A stretch of DNA of 64,000 nucleotides from UBA5336 sp038526245 (GTDB taxonomy: Bacteria > Pseudomonadota > Alphaproteobacteria > Caulobacterales > Hyphomonadaceae), in assembly GCA_038526245.1 (NCBI GenBank), contig JBCBGZ010000007.1, positions 1 through 64,000 of the forward strand. Direction: 5' to 3'. The notes beneath the pieces were generated by a model. The model ran no database searches. It was not told where the DNA came from and worked only from the letters and a program-made list of their open reading frames with translations. Positions 1 through 8,942 of the stretch are shown in pieces. The translations under genes and the position numbers were made by a program. Position 1 is the first letter of the stretch. Every line of letters begins with the position of its first letter.

Positions 1-238
1 TGGTGACGGCCATGGGCACAATGCCGATCCGCGTGAAGATGGCGGCATACGTCACAGTGTCGGCCATGGACATTTGCGTCGGGCCGGAGACGTAGCCGCC
101 TGGGCGCAGGTTGTCGTCAGTCACCTTCAGGCGCAGGCAAGCTGTACCGTCCCCTAGAGACATGAAGTCCGGCGGCTCTCCGCCAAACGCTTCGACGAAA
201 AAGGCCTTCAGGTCTTCGATTGTGGGAGACTGGACCAT
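1..238 (-). CDS. PaaI-type hotdog thioesterase (partial)
   Basis: The reading frame starts at an ATG at 236-238 and runs off the left edge of the window, so only the N-terminal 79 residues are visible. The segment RPGGYVSGPTQMSMADTVTY matches the conserved helix of hotdog-fold thioesterases of the PaaI/YigI type, where a Gly-Gly pair is followed eight to nine residues later by an Asp. Such enzymes hydrolyse acyl-CoA thioesters in the cytosol. It is divergent from the phosphotransferase cluster at 353-2920, which fits a shared role in acyl-CoA metabolism, although this is inference. The catalytic core is mostly present, but substrate cannot be read from the sequence. Confidence 0.75.
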   Translation of the reverse strand, partial: MVQSPTIEDLKAFFVEAFGGEPPDFMSLGDGTACLRLKVTDDNLRPGGYVSGPTQMSMADTVTYAAIFTRIGIVPMAVT

Positions 239-352
239 GACAGGGTCGCCTCTTCCATTGATTCAGCGCGATTTCCTGACACTGTATCGAAAGAGCCGCG
301 CCCGCCAAGAGGCGCGCCACAAGGGAGGCGTCGGCAAAGCCGACGAAAAACG

Positions 353-1450
353 ATGCTGACTGAAGGCGATGAATACCCGATTCACCAGACGCCAGAACCC
401 GTGGCCTTTGCGGGCTCTGACCGGAACTTCTACGACCGGTTCTTCTTCAATGGCTACAGCCCCGATGGCAGCGTGTTCTTCGCCTGCGCGTTTGGCGTCT
501 ATCCCCATCTCAATGTCATGGATGGCGCGGTTTCGATCCTGAAGGACGGGGTGCAAAAGTCTGTCTTCGTCTCTCGCGCCCTGAACATGGAGCGGATGCG
601 CACCGAGGTTGGCCCTTTGTCCATCGAAGTCGTTGAGCCGCTGAAGCGTATCCATGTGCGCCTGAAGAAGGCTGAAGGGCTGAGCCTGGACGTTGAGTTT
701 ACCGGCCGGCATTTTCCAATTGAAGAGCCCCGCTTCACCCACCGCCAGGGCCCGCGGATGTTGATAGACTGCACGCGGATGACCCAGAATGGGCATTGGA
801 CTGGCACGGTCTCTGCCGATGGCGAGACCCATGACGTGAAGGCCTGGCCCGGCACGCGCGACCGCAGTTGGGGCGTGCGGCCGATTGGGGAGCGAGATCC
901 CCAGCCCTTGGTCCCGATGCAGCTGCCGCAATTCTACTGGCTCTGGGCGCCCGTAAGTTTCCCCAATCTGTCGCTGTTCTTCCATGTGAACGAAGATGCC
1001 CAGGGCGGGGCCTGGAACACGCGCTCCGTGCTGGCCATGGATGGGGCAGGCCGCGAAGGACTTGCCCATCTCAATCGGCCGAAAATGGATGTGACCTGGG
1101 CGCAGAATACGCGCCGGGTCGGCGAGGCGACACTGCATGTGGAAGACGGACAGGGCCGGCCCCACACGGTGACCTATGAGCCGCTTTCCACCTTTCAGAT
1201 GAAAGGCATCGGCTACGGCCATCCAACGATGGCCCACGGGACCTGGCGCGGGGATGGCGTGGTCACGCGCGAAGATTACCGCCCGGGCGAACTGTCCTGG
1301 CAGCAGCCCGACAATCTCCACATCCAGGCCATTGTCAAAACGGTGCACCACGGCCCGGACGGGCTGGCCAGCGAGGGCATTGGCATTCTTGAACAGCTCT
1401 GTATCGGGCCCCACGCGCCCAGCGGCTGGATGGATGTGCTGGATGCCTGA
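353..1450 (+). CDS. Conserved hypothetical protein, lipocalin/AttH-like fold likely
   Basis: This 365-residue protein has no signal peptide and no membrane segment. It is rich in beta-strand-type sequence with many Trp, Gly and His residues. Motifs such as GYGHPTMAHGTWRGD near residue 285 and RDRSWGVRP near residue 170 resemble the paired beta-barrel proteins distantly related to AttH/CrtC (the DUF7064/DUF7065 type), often found near acyl-CoA dehydrogenase and phosphotransferase genes. The family assignment is from memory and not certain, and no enzymatic function is established. Its stop overlaps the start of the phosphotransferase by 8 bases, so the two are probably co-translated. A role in binding or modifying a hydrophobic substrate handled by the next gene is an inference. 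Confidence 0.8.
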   Translation: MLTEGDEYPIHQTPEPVAFAGSDRNFYDRFFFNGYSPDGSVFFACAFGVYPHLNVMDGAVSILKDGVQKSVFVSRALNMERMRTEVGPLSIEVVEPLKRIHVRLKKAEGLSLDVEFTGRHFPIEEPRFTHRQGPRMLIDCTRMTQNGHWTGTVSADGETHDVKAWPGTRDRSWGVRPIGERDPQPLVPMQLPQFYWLWAPVSFPNLSLFFHVNEDAQGGAWNTRSVLAMDGAGREGLAHLNRPKMDVTWAQNTRRVGEATLHVEDGQGRPHTVTYEPLSTFQMKGIGYGHPTMAHGTWRGDGVVTREDYRPGELSWQQPDNLHIQAIVKTVHHGPDGLASEGIGILEQLCIGPHAPSGWMDVLDA

Positions 1451-2498
1451 TCCGCTCCAATATCCCGATCTCGCAGAGCAGTTTGCGGCATACTACAGTG
1501 CCCGCCTTGCCGATGGTGCGCCGACGACGGTGAACGCGATCACGCGTATCCCCGGCGGGGCAAGCCGGGAGACGTATTCCATTGACATCGAAGTCGGCGG
1601 CGCGGCGCGTGGGCTTATCCTGCGGCGAGATCCGGCAGCCAGCCTGATCGATACGGACCGCGCCGTGGAGTTTGCTGCCATACAGTCCGTCCATGGCCAT
1701 GCTGGCCTGCCTGTGCCGGAGGCCCTTGCACTGGAGACCGATGCTGCGCCCCTCGGCGCACCATTTTTTCTAATGGAGCGGATTGATGGCGGGGAAGCGC
1801 TCAACCCCTTCAAGATCGATGCAGTTGAGCCCCACAGGCATGCGATAGGGGAACAGTTCTTCCGCCACCTCGGCGCCATCGCCGCAGCCCCTGTTGAGGA
1901 CAGCCCATTGGCGCGTGTCGCCGAGGTCCCTGCCCATGCCAATGCCTGTTGGCAAAAGGAGCTGGCCCACTGGATGGACGAGATCAGGAAGGACCAGGCA
2001 AAACCCGAACCAATTCTGGAGGCGGCCATCCGTTGGTTGCGCGGTAATCCGCCGCCACCGGCCCAGCGGCTTTCGATTGTCCATGGCGATTATCGCAGCG
2101 GGAATTTCCTGCACGATGGTGCGGGCACCCTCACTGCCATCCTAGACTGGGAGATGGCCCATATAGGTGATCCCTACGAGGACCTTGCCTGGGCCACCGA
2201 TCCGCTCTGGTGCGGCGGTGACAAGGCCCGCGCTGCGGGCTTCCTGCCCTGGCCGAAGGCGATTGCGATCTGGCAGGAGGCATCGGGCTGCACCTTTGAT
2301 CCCGCCGCCTTCGAATGGTGGTCCATCTTTGCCAGTGTGAAGGCCATGGGCATTTGGGTCAGCTCGGCGCGCACCTTTGCCGATGGGGAAAATGACGATC
2401 CGATCCTGGCCTGGTCGGGTTGGTTTACCCATGCCGCACACGAGCTGATCCTCGCCTCGCGGCTGGCTCCGAAATTCGGCGTGGAGGTACCCCAATGA
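1443..2498 (+). CDS. Phosphotransferase family protein (APH/ACAD10-like kinase)
   Basis: The 351-residue protein has the aminoglycoside-phosphotransferase fold. The catalytic loop HGDYRSGN lies at residues 214-221 (Asp216 the likely base, Asn221 metal ligand), and DWE begins at Asp235, the second metal-binding Asp. The N-terminal lobe contains RIPGGASRETYSI, typical of the ACAD10/ACAD11 kinase-like domain. Members of this group include LvaA, which phosphorylates a 4-hydroxyacyl-CoA before beta-oxidation. I chose ATG 1443 rather than an earlier start because the earlier segment only reads through the preceding gene in another frame. The stop overlaps the next start in an ATGA arrangement, so the two products are probably made together. 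Activity on a hydroxyacyl-CoA is plausible but not proven. Confidence 0.88.
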   Translation: MPDPLQYPDLAEQFAAYYSARLADGAPTTVNAITRIPGGASRETYSIDIEVGGAARGLILRRDPAASLIDTDRAVEFAAIQSVHGHAGLPVPEALALETDAAPLGAPFFLMERIDGGEALNPFKIDAVEPHRHAIGEQFFRHLGAIAAAPVEDSPLARVAEVPAHANACWQKELAHWMDEIRKDQAKPEPILEAAIRWLRGNPPPPAQRLSIVHGDYRSGNFLHDGAGTLTAILDWEMAHIGDPYEDLAWATDPLWCGGDKARAAGFLPWPKAIAIWQEASGCTFDPAAFEWWSIFASVKAMGIWVSSARTFADGENDDPILAWSGWFTHAAHELILASRLAPKFGVEVPQ

Positions 2499-2920
2499 GC
2501 GATATTGGCATGATCCTGGACCGGATTGGACGCACGCTCGTCACGGAGGTTGGTCCGGCCCTGGAGGGACATTATGCGGGCGGCAAGGCGGGTTTGTCGG
2601 GCTTGATGGCCGTTATGGCGGGCGAGGCCTGGGATGGCGCAGCTGACCGCCTTTGCCGCGAAATTGATGGCATGAAGGCACTGCTCGCGGCGGGGGGTGA
2701 CGCAGAAGCGACAGAGATCTCGCCCGACAGCTACAAGATCAGTGACCTGAGCCTGGCGCGTAATGAGCTCGCTGAGCGCCTGATTGCTATGCAAGCGGCC
2801 ATCGAGACCGATGAAAGCGCGGAGGCTGCCGCCCTGAATACGCAGATCTGGGGCTTCCTGCTCGCCACTGCCGCCGAGCGCATGCCCAGCCCTCCGGAGT
2901 TCCCGGACATCGAAGACTGA
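2495..2920 (+). CDS. Small helical protein coupled to the phosphotransferase (LvaB/DUF6285-like candidate)
   Basis: This 141-residue, mostly helical, acidic protein is translationally coupled (ATGA, 2495-2498) to the phosphotransferase. Its N-terminus, ILDRIGRTLVTEVGPALEG, resembles the start of small DUF6285-type proteins such as LvaB, which partners the kinase LvaA in levulinate catabolism. The resemblance is by eye and weak over the rest of the chain. No catalytic motif, signal peptide or membrane segment is visible. The gene position and coupling make it a good candidate for an obligate kinase subunit. The alternative is an unrelated conserved hypothetical. Confidence 0.8.
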   Translation: MSDIGMILDRIGRTLVTEVGPALEGHYAGGKAGLSGLMAVMAGEAWDGAADRLCREIDGMKALLAAGGDAEATEISPDSYKISDLSLARNELAERLIAMQAAIETDESAEAAALNTQIWGFLLATAAERMPSPPEFPDIED

Positions 2921-3052
2921 TCTGGCCAGATCGAACGGCACTCCAGGCCGTCCACCGAGATAGGTGAAATTCAACAAACTCTTGGCGCGCGGTCTTAACC
3001 TTGTTTTGCTGTTGTGGAATTTGACCACCAGCCAGAAGGCGGACCCATTTCC

Positions 3053-4165
3053 ATGGCGGGCACTAACGCCACATTTCTGCTGCGCGAAGACGCTGGCCGC
3101 CGTGTCCTTGAGGTTTCGGGCGACTGGACGGTGATGACCATCGACCAACTGGGCGATGGCTATCATGATCTCCTGTCCAAGGTGGATGTCATCGATGTAG
3201 CCGGGCTCGGGGCGGTGGACACGGCGGGAGCCTTGATGCTCACCCGCGTTTGTAAGGATGCCACCCAGCCAGAGATTGAGGGCGCCCATGCCAGCGCAGG
3301 GGACCTGATCCAGCTGATCGCACAATCCGAAGTGGACTGTGATCCACCCCGCCAACCCGGCGGCTCTTTCATTGATCTTCTGGAACGGGCCGGGCGCGGC
3401 AGCATTCATCTCTACAGGGAAGGGATCGCCACGCTCGCTTTTCTCGGAGAGGCCCTTGCCACAAGCCTGAGTGTTCTGCTTCGCCCCAGGCGGCTGAGAC
3501 TGACGCCGACCGTGGCGATCATGGAAGAAGCTGGTCTTGATGCCCTGCCCATCGTGGCATTCTTGTCCTTCTTCGTGGGGATGGTGGTGGCGTTCATCGG
3601 CGCGTCCTCGCTGGCCGATCTTGGTGCTACGATCTTTGCTGTGGAACTGGTTGGCATTGCCATGATGCGAGAGCTCGGCGTGATGTTGACGGGCATCATT
3701 CTCGCCGGGCGCACTAATTCAGCTTTTACCGCGCAGATCGGCGCGATGCGGATGCGCCAGGAAGTCGACGCTATGACCACGCTGGGCCTCAGCCCGATGG
3801 AAGTGCTGGTGGTGCCGCGCATCCTGGCGATGGTGATCATGACGCCTGTCCTGGCATTTGTGGCGATGATCGCGGGTATTGCAGGCGGCCTCGTCGTGGG
3901 GTGGCTGGCCCTCGATATCAATCCGGTGGTGTTTGCCCAGCGGATTCAGGATTTCGTTCCGACCGCCAATTTCTGGGTTGGTCTATCCAAGGCACCACTC
4001 TTTGGCCTCGTGGTGGCGCTCATTGGCTGCCGCCAGGGGCTTTTAGTGGGGGGCAGCGTCCAATCGCTTGGGAGCCACACCACGACATCGGTTGTCCAGG
4101 CCATCTTCTCCATCATCGTGATCGACGCGATTTTCGCCATCTTCTACATGGAGCTGGGCGTATGA
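3053..4165 (+). CDS. mlaE: ABC transporter permease MlaE with N-terminal STAS domain
   Basis: The 370-residue protein has a STAS-like domain in about residues 1-120 (VLEVSGDWTV, then DVAGLGAVDTAGALML) fused to an MlaE permease domain with about five membrane helices. The permease signature LGVMLTGIILAGRTNSAFTA is clear. It forms the membrane channel of a retrograde phospholipid or lipid transporter in the inner membrane. In E. coli the STAS component is a separate protein, MlaB; here it is built into the permease. An upstream GTG at 3014 is in frame and would add 13 residues; ATG 3053 is preferred because the conserved STAS sequence begins shortly after it. The stop overlaps the ATPase start (ATGA). 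Confidence 0.92.
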   Translation: MAGTNATFLLREDAGRRVLEVSGDWTVMTIDQLGDGYHDLLSKVDVIDVAGLGAVDTAGALMLTRVCKDATQPEIEGAHASAGDLIQLIAQSEVDCDPPRQPGGSFIDLLERAGRGSIHLYREGIATLAFLGEALATSLSVLLRPRRLRLTPTVAIMEEAGLDALPIVAFLSFFVGMVVAFIGASSLADLGATIFAVELVGIAMMRELGVMLTGIILAGRTNSAFTAQIGAMRMRQEVDAMTTLGLSPMEVLVVPRILAMVIMTPVLAFVAMIAGIAGGLVVGWLALDINPVVFAQRIQDFVPTANFWVGLSKAPLFGLVVALIGCRQGLLVGGSVQSLGSHTTTSVVQAIFSIIVIDAIFAIFYMELGV

Positions 4166-4926
4166 CCCGCGAGCGTCTTGCCATCCGGGTGCGCGGCCTA
4201 AAAACCGCTTATGGGTCCCATGTTGTGCATGAGAACCTCGACCTGGACGTGCGCGCTGGCGAGGTGATGGGCATCATTGGCGGGTCCGGCACCGGCAAGT
4301 CCGTTCTTCTGCGTGCGATCGTGGGCTTGAAGCCGCCATCAGCCGGGTCGGTTGAGGTATTCGGACGCGACATCACCCGGCTTGAGGGCCAGGAGCGTGA
4401 TGAGATGGAGCGCCAATGGGGGCTGATGTTCCAGGATGGGGCGCTGTTTTCCAATCTCACCGTGCGGGAGAATGTGCTTGTGCCCCTGCGCGAGCACACG
4501 AAACTGCCGCCGGATATGGCGCGTGACGTAGCAGAAATGAAAATCCGTTTGTCGGGGCTGGATGCATCGGCGGCGAACAAATATCCATCCGATCTGTCCG
4601 GTGGAATGCGCAAGCGTGCGGCCCTTGCGCGGTCGCTTGCGCTTGATCCTGCGCTCCTTTTTCTGGACGAACCGACAGCCGGGCTGGACCCGATCACGGC
4701 TGGGAAATTCGACCAGTTGATCCGTGACCTGCAACAGAGTCTCGGCCTGACAGTTTTCCTCGTGACCCATGATTTGGACACATTGGGTGCGATCTGTGAC
4801 CGCATCAGCGTCCTGTCCGAGAAGCGCGTTATCGCCACTGGCACGATTGCTGAACTGCGGGAGTTGGATCACCCGTGGATCAACGAGTATTTCAATGGGC
4901 CGCGCGGGCGCGCGGCTGTGGCCTGA
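4162..4926 (+). CDS. mlaF: ABC transporter ATP-binding protein MlaF
   Basis: The 254-residue protein is a complete ABC ATPase. Walker A is GGSGTGKS near residue 37, the signature is LSGGMRKRAALARSLA, and Walker B is LLFLDEPTAGLDP, followed by the switch His in VTHD. The permissive signature GGMRKR is typical of the MlaF/Ttg2A group. It powers the MlaE permease encoded just upstream with a 4-base overlap, and MlaD follows 16 bases after. The start is fixed by the ATGA overlap at 4162-4165. Confidence 0.93.
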   Translation: MTRERLAIRVRGLKTAYGSHVVHENLDLDVRAGEVMGIIGGSGTGKSVLLRAIVGLKPPSAGSVEVFGRDITRLEGQERDEMERQWGLMFQDGALFSNLTVRENVLVPLREHTKLPPDMARDVAEMKIRLSGLDASAANKYPSDLSGGMRKRAALARSLALDPALLFLDEPTAGLDPITAGKFDQLIRDLQQSLGLTVFLVTHDLDTLGAICDRISVLSEKRVIATGTIAELRELDHPWINEYFNGPRGRAAVA

Positions 4927-4942
4927 ACAAGGAGGGCCGGAC

Positions 4943-5902
4943 ATGGAACCGCGTGCAAACTATGCCCTGATCGGCGCCTTCGTGATTTTCGCGGCGGTGG
5001 CTCTGATGGGCTTTGTCCTGTGGCTCGGCACCAGCCAGTTCCGCGAGACCTTTGATGAGTATGACATCGTCTTTGAGGGCCCCGTCACGCTCGATGATGG
5101 CGCGTCGGTGCGATACATCGGCATCAAGGTGGGCGAGGTGCGCTGGGTACGGATTGATCGATCAGATCCCTCCAAGGTGCGCACCCGCATTCGGATCGAC
5201 AGTGAAACCCCGATCAAGACGGATTCCACGGCGAATATCGATTTTGCGGGCATTACCGGCGTGACCTTTGTGCAGATCAATGCCGGCACGGTGGAGGCGC
5301 CCGCGCTGGTTCGCCAGCCGGGTCAGCCCGTGCCCGTCATTCCGTCGGCGCGGACCGATCTGGAGGAATTGCTCAGTTCCAGTGCCAGTATTCTGGGTCA
5401 GGCAAATGTGACGGCAGATCAGGTCAACAAGCTTCTCTCCGATGAGAATATCGCTTCCGTGAGCCGAACACTGGGGAACCTTGAGCGCATTTCGCAACGT
5501 CTCGCCGACGATGAGGACCTGATTGCCAATGCCAATGCCGCGCTCATCTCCGTGCAGGAGGCCGGCGACCGATTCAACTCCGTCGGTCGCAGTCTCGAGG
5601 CCGTTGGTGCTGAGGCTGACCGCCGGATTGCCCAGCTTGGTGACGCGATCAACAGCCTGACGAGCGACGCCACCACCGCGCTACAAAGCTTCACCGGTGC
5701 ATCGGAAGAGGCCGAACGCGCCGCCACCCAGATTGCCGATGCGGTGGATGGCGATGGAACCGCCGCCGTGGTCGATGCTCGCCTGGCGGCCCAGGACTTC
5801 CGCCGCCTGATGGCCCGGCTCGACGACTTTATCCGGGATCTGGAACAAAACCCCCAATCCCTGGTGGCGGGCGACGCCCAACCCTATGAAGGAGGCAACT
5901 GA
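4943..5902 (+). CDS. mlaD: MCE-domain lipid-binding protein MlaD
   Basis: The 319-residue protein begins with a single membrane anchor (ALIGAFVIFAAVALMGFVLW) and continues with an MCE domain at about residues 38-115, including YDIVFEGPV, GASVRYIGIKVGEV and GITGVTFVQI. The C-terminal half is long and helical, likely coiled coil (Asn/Ala-rich repeats), which in this family bridges the periplasm. AAGGAGG at 4928-4934 precedes the ATG by 8 bases. It binds phospholipid in the periplasm as part of the MlaFED complex encoded by the two preceding genes. It is longer than E. coli MlaD (183 residues), as is common in Alphaproteobacteria. Confidence 0.92.
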   Translation: MEPRANYALIGAFVIFAAVALMGFVLWLGTSQFRETFDEYDIVFEGPVTLDDGASVRYIGIKVGEVRWVRIDRSDPSKVRTRIRIDSETPIKTDSTANIDFAGITGVTFVQINAGTVEAPALVRQPGQPVPVIPSARTDLEELLSSSASILGQANVTADQVNKLLSDENIASVSRTLGNLERISQRLADDEDLIANANAALISVQEAGDRFNSVGRSLEAVGAEADRRIAQLGDAINSLTSDATTALQSFTGASEEAERAATQIADAVDGDGTAAVVDARLAAQDFRRLMARLDDFIRDLEQNPQSLVAGDAQPYEGGN

Positions 5903-6480
5903 TGGGTAAATCCCTCGCTGCTCTAGCCGCAACGACGTGCTTCTTTCTCGCGGGATGTGTCTCGGTTTTGCCGGAACAGGCTGTTCCGAACGCGCTTTAT
6001 CGCCTGGATGCGATCACGGTGAACGATGACCTGACGCGGAATGTGGTGGTGCGAGAGCCGACATCTGTGCGTGTCTTTGGCGGACAAGGCATGGTGGTCG
6101 AAGGCCGTGATGGCGGTCTGCGTTTGATCGAGAATGTGGAGTGGGCAGGACGCCTGACCCGCTTGATGCAAAAGGGTCTGGTCGATGCCCTGTCGGGGGC
6201 GGGTAAGGGCGTTGCTGTCACCGAGCTCTCGGGGGTGCCGGGCGATCTCGAAGTCAGTTGGCACATTGCCGATATGACGATCATTGGAGACGCTGCGGTC
6301 TGTGACCTCGATCTCACTGTGTTGGACGGGCGCACACGAGAACCGTTGGCCGTTGGCGCTGTGCGCGAGAGCGTTGCTTTGGACGCAGACAGCTCTGCCG
6401 GACGAGCGCAGGCCCTGTCTTCTGTCGGAAGCGCCTGCGTAGAGACCGCCGCATCCTTCGTCGCGAGTGTCACGGAGTAG
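5902..6480 (+). CDS. ABC-type transport auxiliary lipoprotein (PqiC/YmbA-like)
   Basis: This 192-residue protein has a lipoprotein signal with lipobox LAGC and Cys19 as the lipidated residue. The mature part begins with ALYRLDAI, typical of the PqiC/YmbA auxiliary lipoproteins linked with MCE transporters. It is expected at the outer membrane or periplasmic side of the MCE complex. The start overlaps the last base of the mlaD stop, so it is the last member of the mla operon. It takes the place where E. coli has the soluble MlaC, and no mlaC-like gene is seen here. It ends two bases before the convergent kinase gene. Confidence 0.88.
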   Translation: MGKSLAALAATTCFFLAGCVSVLPEQAVPNALYRLDAITVNDDLTRNVVVREPTSVRVFGGQGMVVEGRDGGLRLIENVEWAGRLTRLMQKGLVDALSGAGKGVAVTELSGVPGDLEVSWHIADMTIIGDAAVCDLDLTVLDGRTREPLAVGAVRESVALDADSSAGRAQALSSVGSACVETAASFVASVTE

Positions 6481-6482
6481 GA

Positions 6483-8870
6483 CTACTCTGCGGCGGGCAT
6501 GATGTCCTTTGAACGGGTGCCAGTGCCGAGCCCGTCTATCGGCAAGTAGATCGATACGCGCGTACCCTTGCCCACTTCCGATGCGATGCCGAGGCGCCCA
6601 CCATGCATGCCCGCATAGGACTTGGTGAGAGCCAGTCCCAGGCCAGTGCCCTCGAAGTTCCGGTCCTTTGTGTCCGAGATCTGTTCGAAGGGGCGGCCCA
6701 GCCGGGCAATTTCGTCACGCGGAATGCCAATGCCTGTATCGACGACGCTGATACGAATTTGGTCGTCTTGTTTGCGAATGGCGACCGTAATCCGCCCGCC
6801 AGCGTCGGTGAACTTAGCCGCGTTGGAGATGAGATTGAGGACCATTTGGCGAATGGCGCGGTGGTCCGCCTCAATCTCAGGGAGGTCCGTGGGCGCGTCC
6901 AGGATCAGGGAAATGTCCTTGGCTTCAACCTTCTGGCGGATCATGCGCACTGCTGCGTCGACTGGCTCGATCGGATCCAGCGGCGCGAGCGTTACGGTCA
7001 TCTTGCCCGCCTCGATCTTTGCCATATCGAGAATATCGTTGATCAAATCCAGCAGGTGCTGGCCCGATGCGAGAATGTCGGCGGCATATGACTTGTAACG
7101 TTCATCCCCAAGGGGCCCGTACAGTTCTTCGATCAGGATCTCCGAGAAGCCATTGATGGCATTCAACGGCGTGCGGAGTTCGTGACTCATATTGGCCAGA
7201 AAGGCACTTTTGGTGTTGGCCGCGTGCTCGGCCTTTTTCTTTTCCTGCTCGTATTTCTTGGCCAGCTCGCTCGCCTGGCCCTCTGAGCGTTCGAGCTTTG
7301 TGACGACGGTCTTCAGCTTGCGACGTTGTTCCTTGAGCTGATTTTCGTTGCGCCGATTCTCGGTCACATCGATCGCCAGTGTGATCATCCCATTGTCGCT
7401 GGTGGAGCGCTCGACCACTTTCAGCCAGCGTTCGGAATGCAGCTCCACATATTGGGTATTGTGGTCGTCATCGTCTTTCTGGACCCGGCGGATCGAGCTG
7501 GCCTTCGCCAATTCGACGGTGTCGTGGCTGATGCCGGGGCGCAGAATGTCTTCGAGGCCGAACATGGTCGAAAAAGATCGGTTCCAGTAGAGCAGCCTGC
7601 GGCGCTCGTCCCAGAGGGCAAATGGGCCTGCAAAACCTTCAATGGCGTTGCGCAAGCGCCGTTCGGCGGCTCGCAGCCGAATGTCACTTTTTCGATGCCC
7701 GGTCACATCCATCACGATGCCGCGGAGGGTGTTCGGGTCACTGTCTTCGTGGGCGCTCGCGCGCATTTCGACATACGTCTGGTCTTCGTCATCCAGCGTG
7801 CTGAAAGAGACCTGAATGTATTGCTTGGCGTTTGCGTCCTCGAGCCCGTCGCGCACGGCGTCGCGGTCTTTCTCGGCAACGAGAGACAGGAGTGTTTCCA
7901 TCGGCTGGGCGCCTTGCGCGCTAAAGCCGAGAAGCTCCGCGGCCATGGGGCTAAGGTCTGCCGTATTCGTCTCGGTGTTCCACATCCACGACCCGGCTCG
8001 CGCGCCGGACATGACAAGATCCAGACGTGCCTGGGCGCTCTGGGCTTCAGAACTGGCGTCATCGCGCTCGCGGCGACTTTCAGAGATCATGTTGATCAGG
8101 CCGAGAATGGCCAGGAGCGGCGCGGCAAGCAGCAGCCCGTAAGTAATAAGGCGCAGGATTTCGTCAGGCGTGAAGAGGGGCGACGGCCGGGTCACACAGG
8201 CATGGAGCCCGGTCCCCGAGAGCGGCGCGCACGCCGTTGCCGATCGCACCATGCCTTCGCCATTCTGGATGCGCGGTTCGTTCAGGCTGGCACTGCTCGC
8301 CTGAGCCTCGAGGGACGGGTCACCAACACCCAGTCGGTAATCGCCTACCAGAGTGTGTCGCCGCCCGGTTGTTGCCGCGGGCAGCCAAGCATCGGCGCGT
8401 GCATAGGCAATGGCCGTGGGAAAGCCTGTCCCTTCAACCACGAAGATTATATCGCCATTGCCGCTGAGGCCGATTTTCTCTCCGGCAGCGATAGCAGAAA
8501 TGGCCGCGTCAGCGCCGGATTTCAGGCGAGAGCCCTCGGGCGAGGCGGCTGCGTCGCGCAGGCTGAGAACCACATCAATATCATTCAGGGCAGATACGAC
8601 CAATTCGCGCGCGGCTCCTGATCGTTGGCCCATCGACACTGTCGAGACGACGCTTTCGGCCTCGCTGGTGATGCGTTGGGACAGGCCGTGGGCTTCGCGT
8701 TGCAGGCTTTCGAGGCCGCGCAGATCCGACGTCTGGCGCTCTTCCCAAGCCTTTATGCCAAGGGCGGCGCCCTCCAGAACCAAGAGCGCACCAATGGCCA
8801 GCCCAAGACGGCCGCGGAGTGGGCCTTTCTTCTTGGTGACGGCTTTCCTGGAAGCGTCCTTCTGAACCAC
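6483..8870 (-). CDS. Membrane-bound PAS sensor histidine kinase
   Basis: The 795-residue kinase starts at GTG 8870. It has a first membrane helix at about residues 22-42 (LGLAIGALLVLEGAALGIKAW), a periplasmic sensor region of about 190 residues, a second helix near 235-260, two PAS domains (about 285-395 and 400-510), a coiled coil, a HisKA domain with phosphoaccepting His563 in MSHELRTPLN, and a C-terminal HATPase_c domain with DTGIGIP and GTGLGL boxes. There is no receiver domain and no response regulator next door, so it is an orphan kinase. The architecture is close to cell-cycle kinases of the DivJ/PleC type, but no specific assignment is claimed. Confidence 0.9.
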   Translation of the reverse strand: MVQKDASRKAVTKKKGPLRGRLGLAIGALLVLEGAALGIKAWEERQTSDLRGLESLQREAHGLSQRITSEAESVVSTVSMGQRSGAARELVVSALNDIDVVLSLRDAAASPEGSRLKSGADAAISAIAAGEKIGLSGNGDIIFVVEGTGFPTAIAYARADAWLPAATTGRRHTLVGDYRLGVGDPSLEAQASSASLNEPRIQNGEGMVRSATACAPLSGTGLHACVTRPSPLFTPDEILRLITYGLLLAAPLLAILGLINMISESRRERDDASSEAQSAQARLDLVMSGARAGSWMWNTETNTADLSPMAAELLGFSAQGAQPMETLLSLVAEKDRDAVRDGLEDANAKQYIQVSFSTLDDEDQTYVEMRASAHEDSDPNTLRGIVMDVTGHRKSDIRLRAAERRLRNAIEGFAGPFALWDERRRLLYWNRSFSTMFGLEDILRPGISHDTVELAKASSIRRVQKDDDDHNTQYVELHSERWLKVVERSTSDNGMITLAIDVTENRRNENQLKEQRRKLKTVVTKLERSEGQASELAKKYEQEKKKAEHAANTKSAFLANMSHELRTPLNAINGFSEILIEELYGPLGDERYKSYAADILASGQHLLDLINDILDMAKIEAGKMTVTLAPLDPIEPVDAAVRMIRQKVEAKDISLILDAPTDLPEIEADHRAIRQMVLNLISNAAKFTDAGGRITVAIRKQDDQIRISVVDTGIGIPRDEIARLGRPFEQISDTKDRNFEGTGLGLALTKSYAGMHGGRLGIASEVGKGTRVSIYLPIDGLGTGTRSKDIMPAAE

Positions 8871-8942
8871 GACCGCACTCGTTTAACAGTGCATGCAAGC
8901 ACCCTGACTCGCTCCTCTTGGGGTGTAAGTCTTGACTGAATG

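Noticed and set aside
2174..3409. Long minus-strand frame of 411 codons
   Set aside because: It is antisense to the phosphotransferase, small partner and mlaE genes and has no recognisable motif; it is a shadow of GC-rich codon use.
7326..8621. Plus-strand frame of 431 codons within the kinase gene
   Set aside because: It is antisense to the PAS kinase, whose domain order is intact on the other strand.
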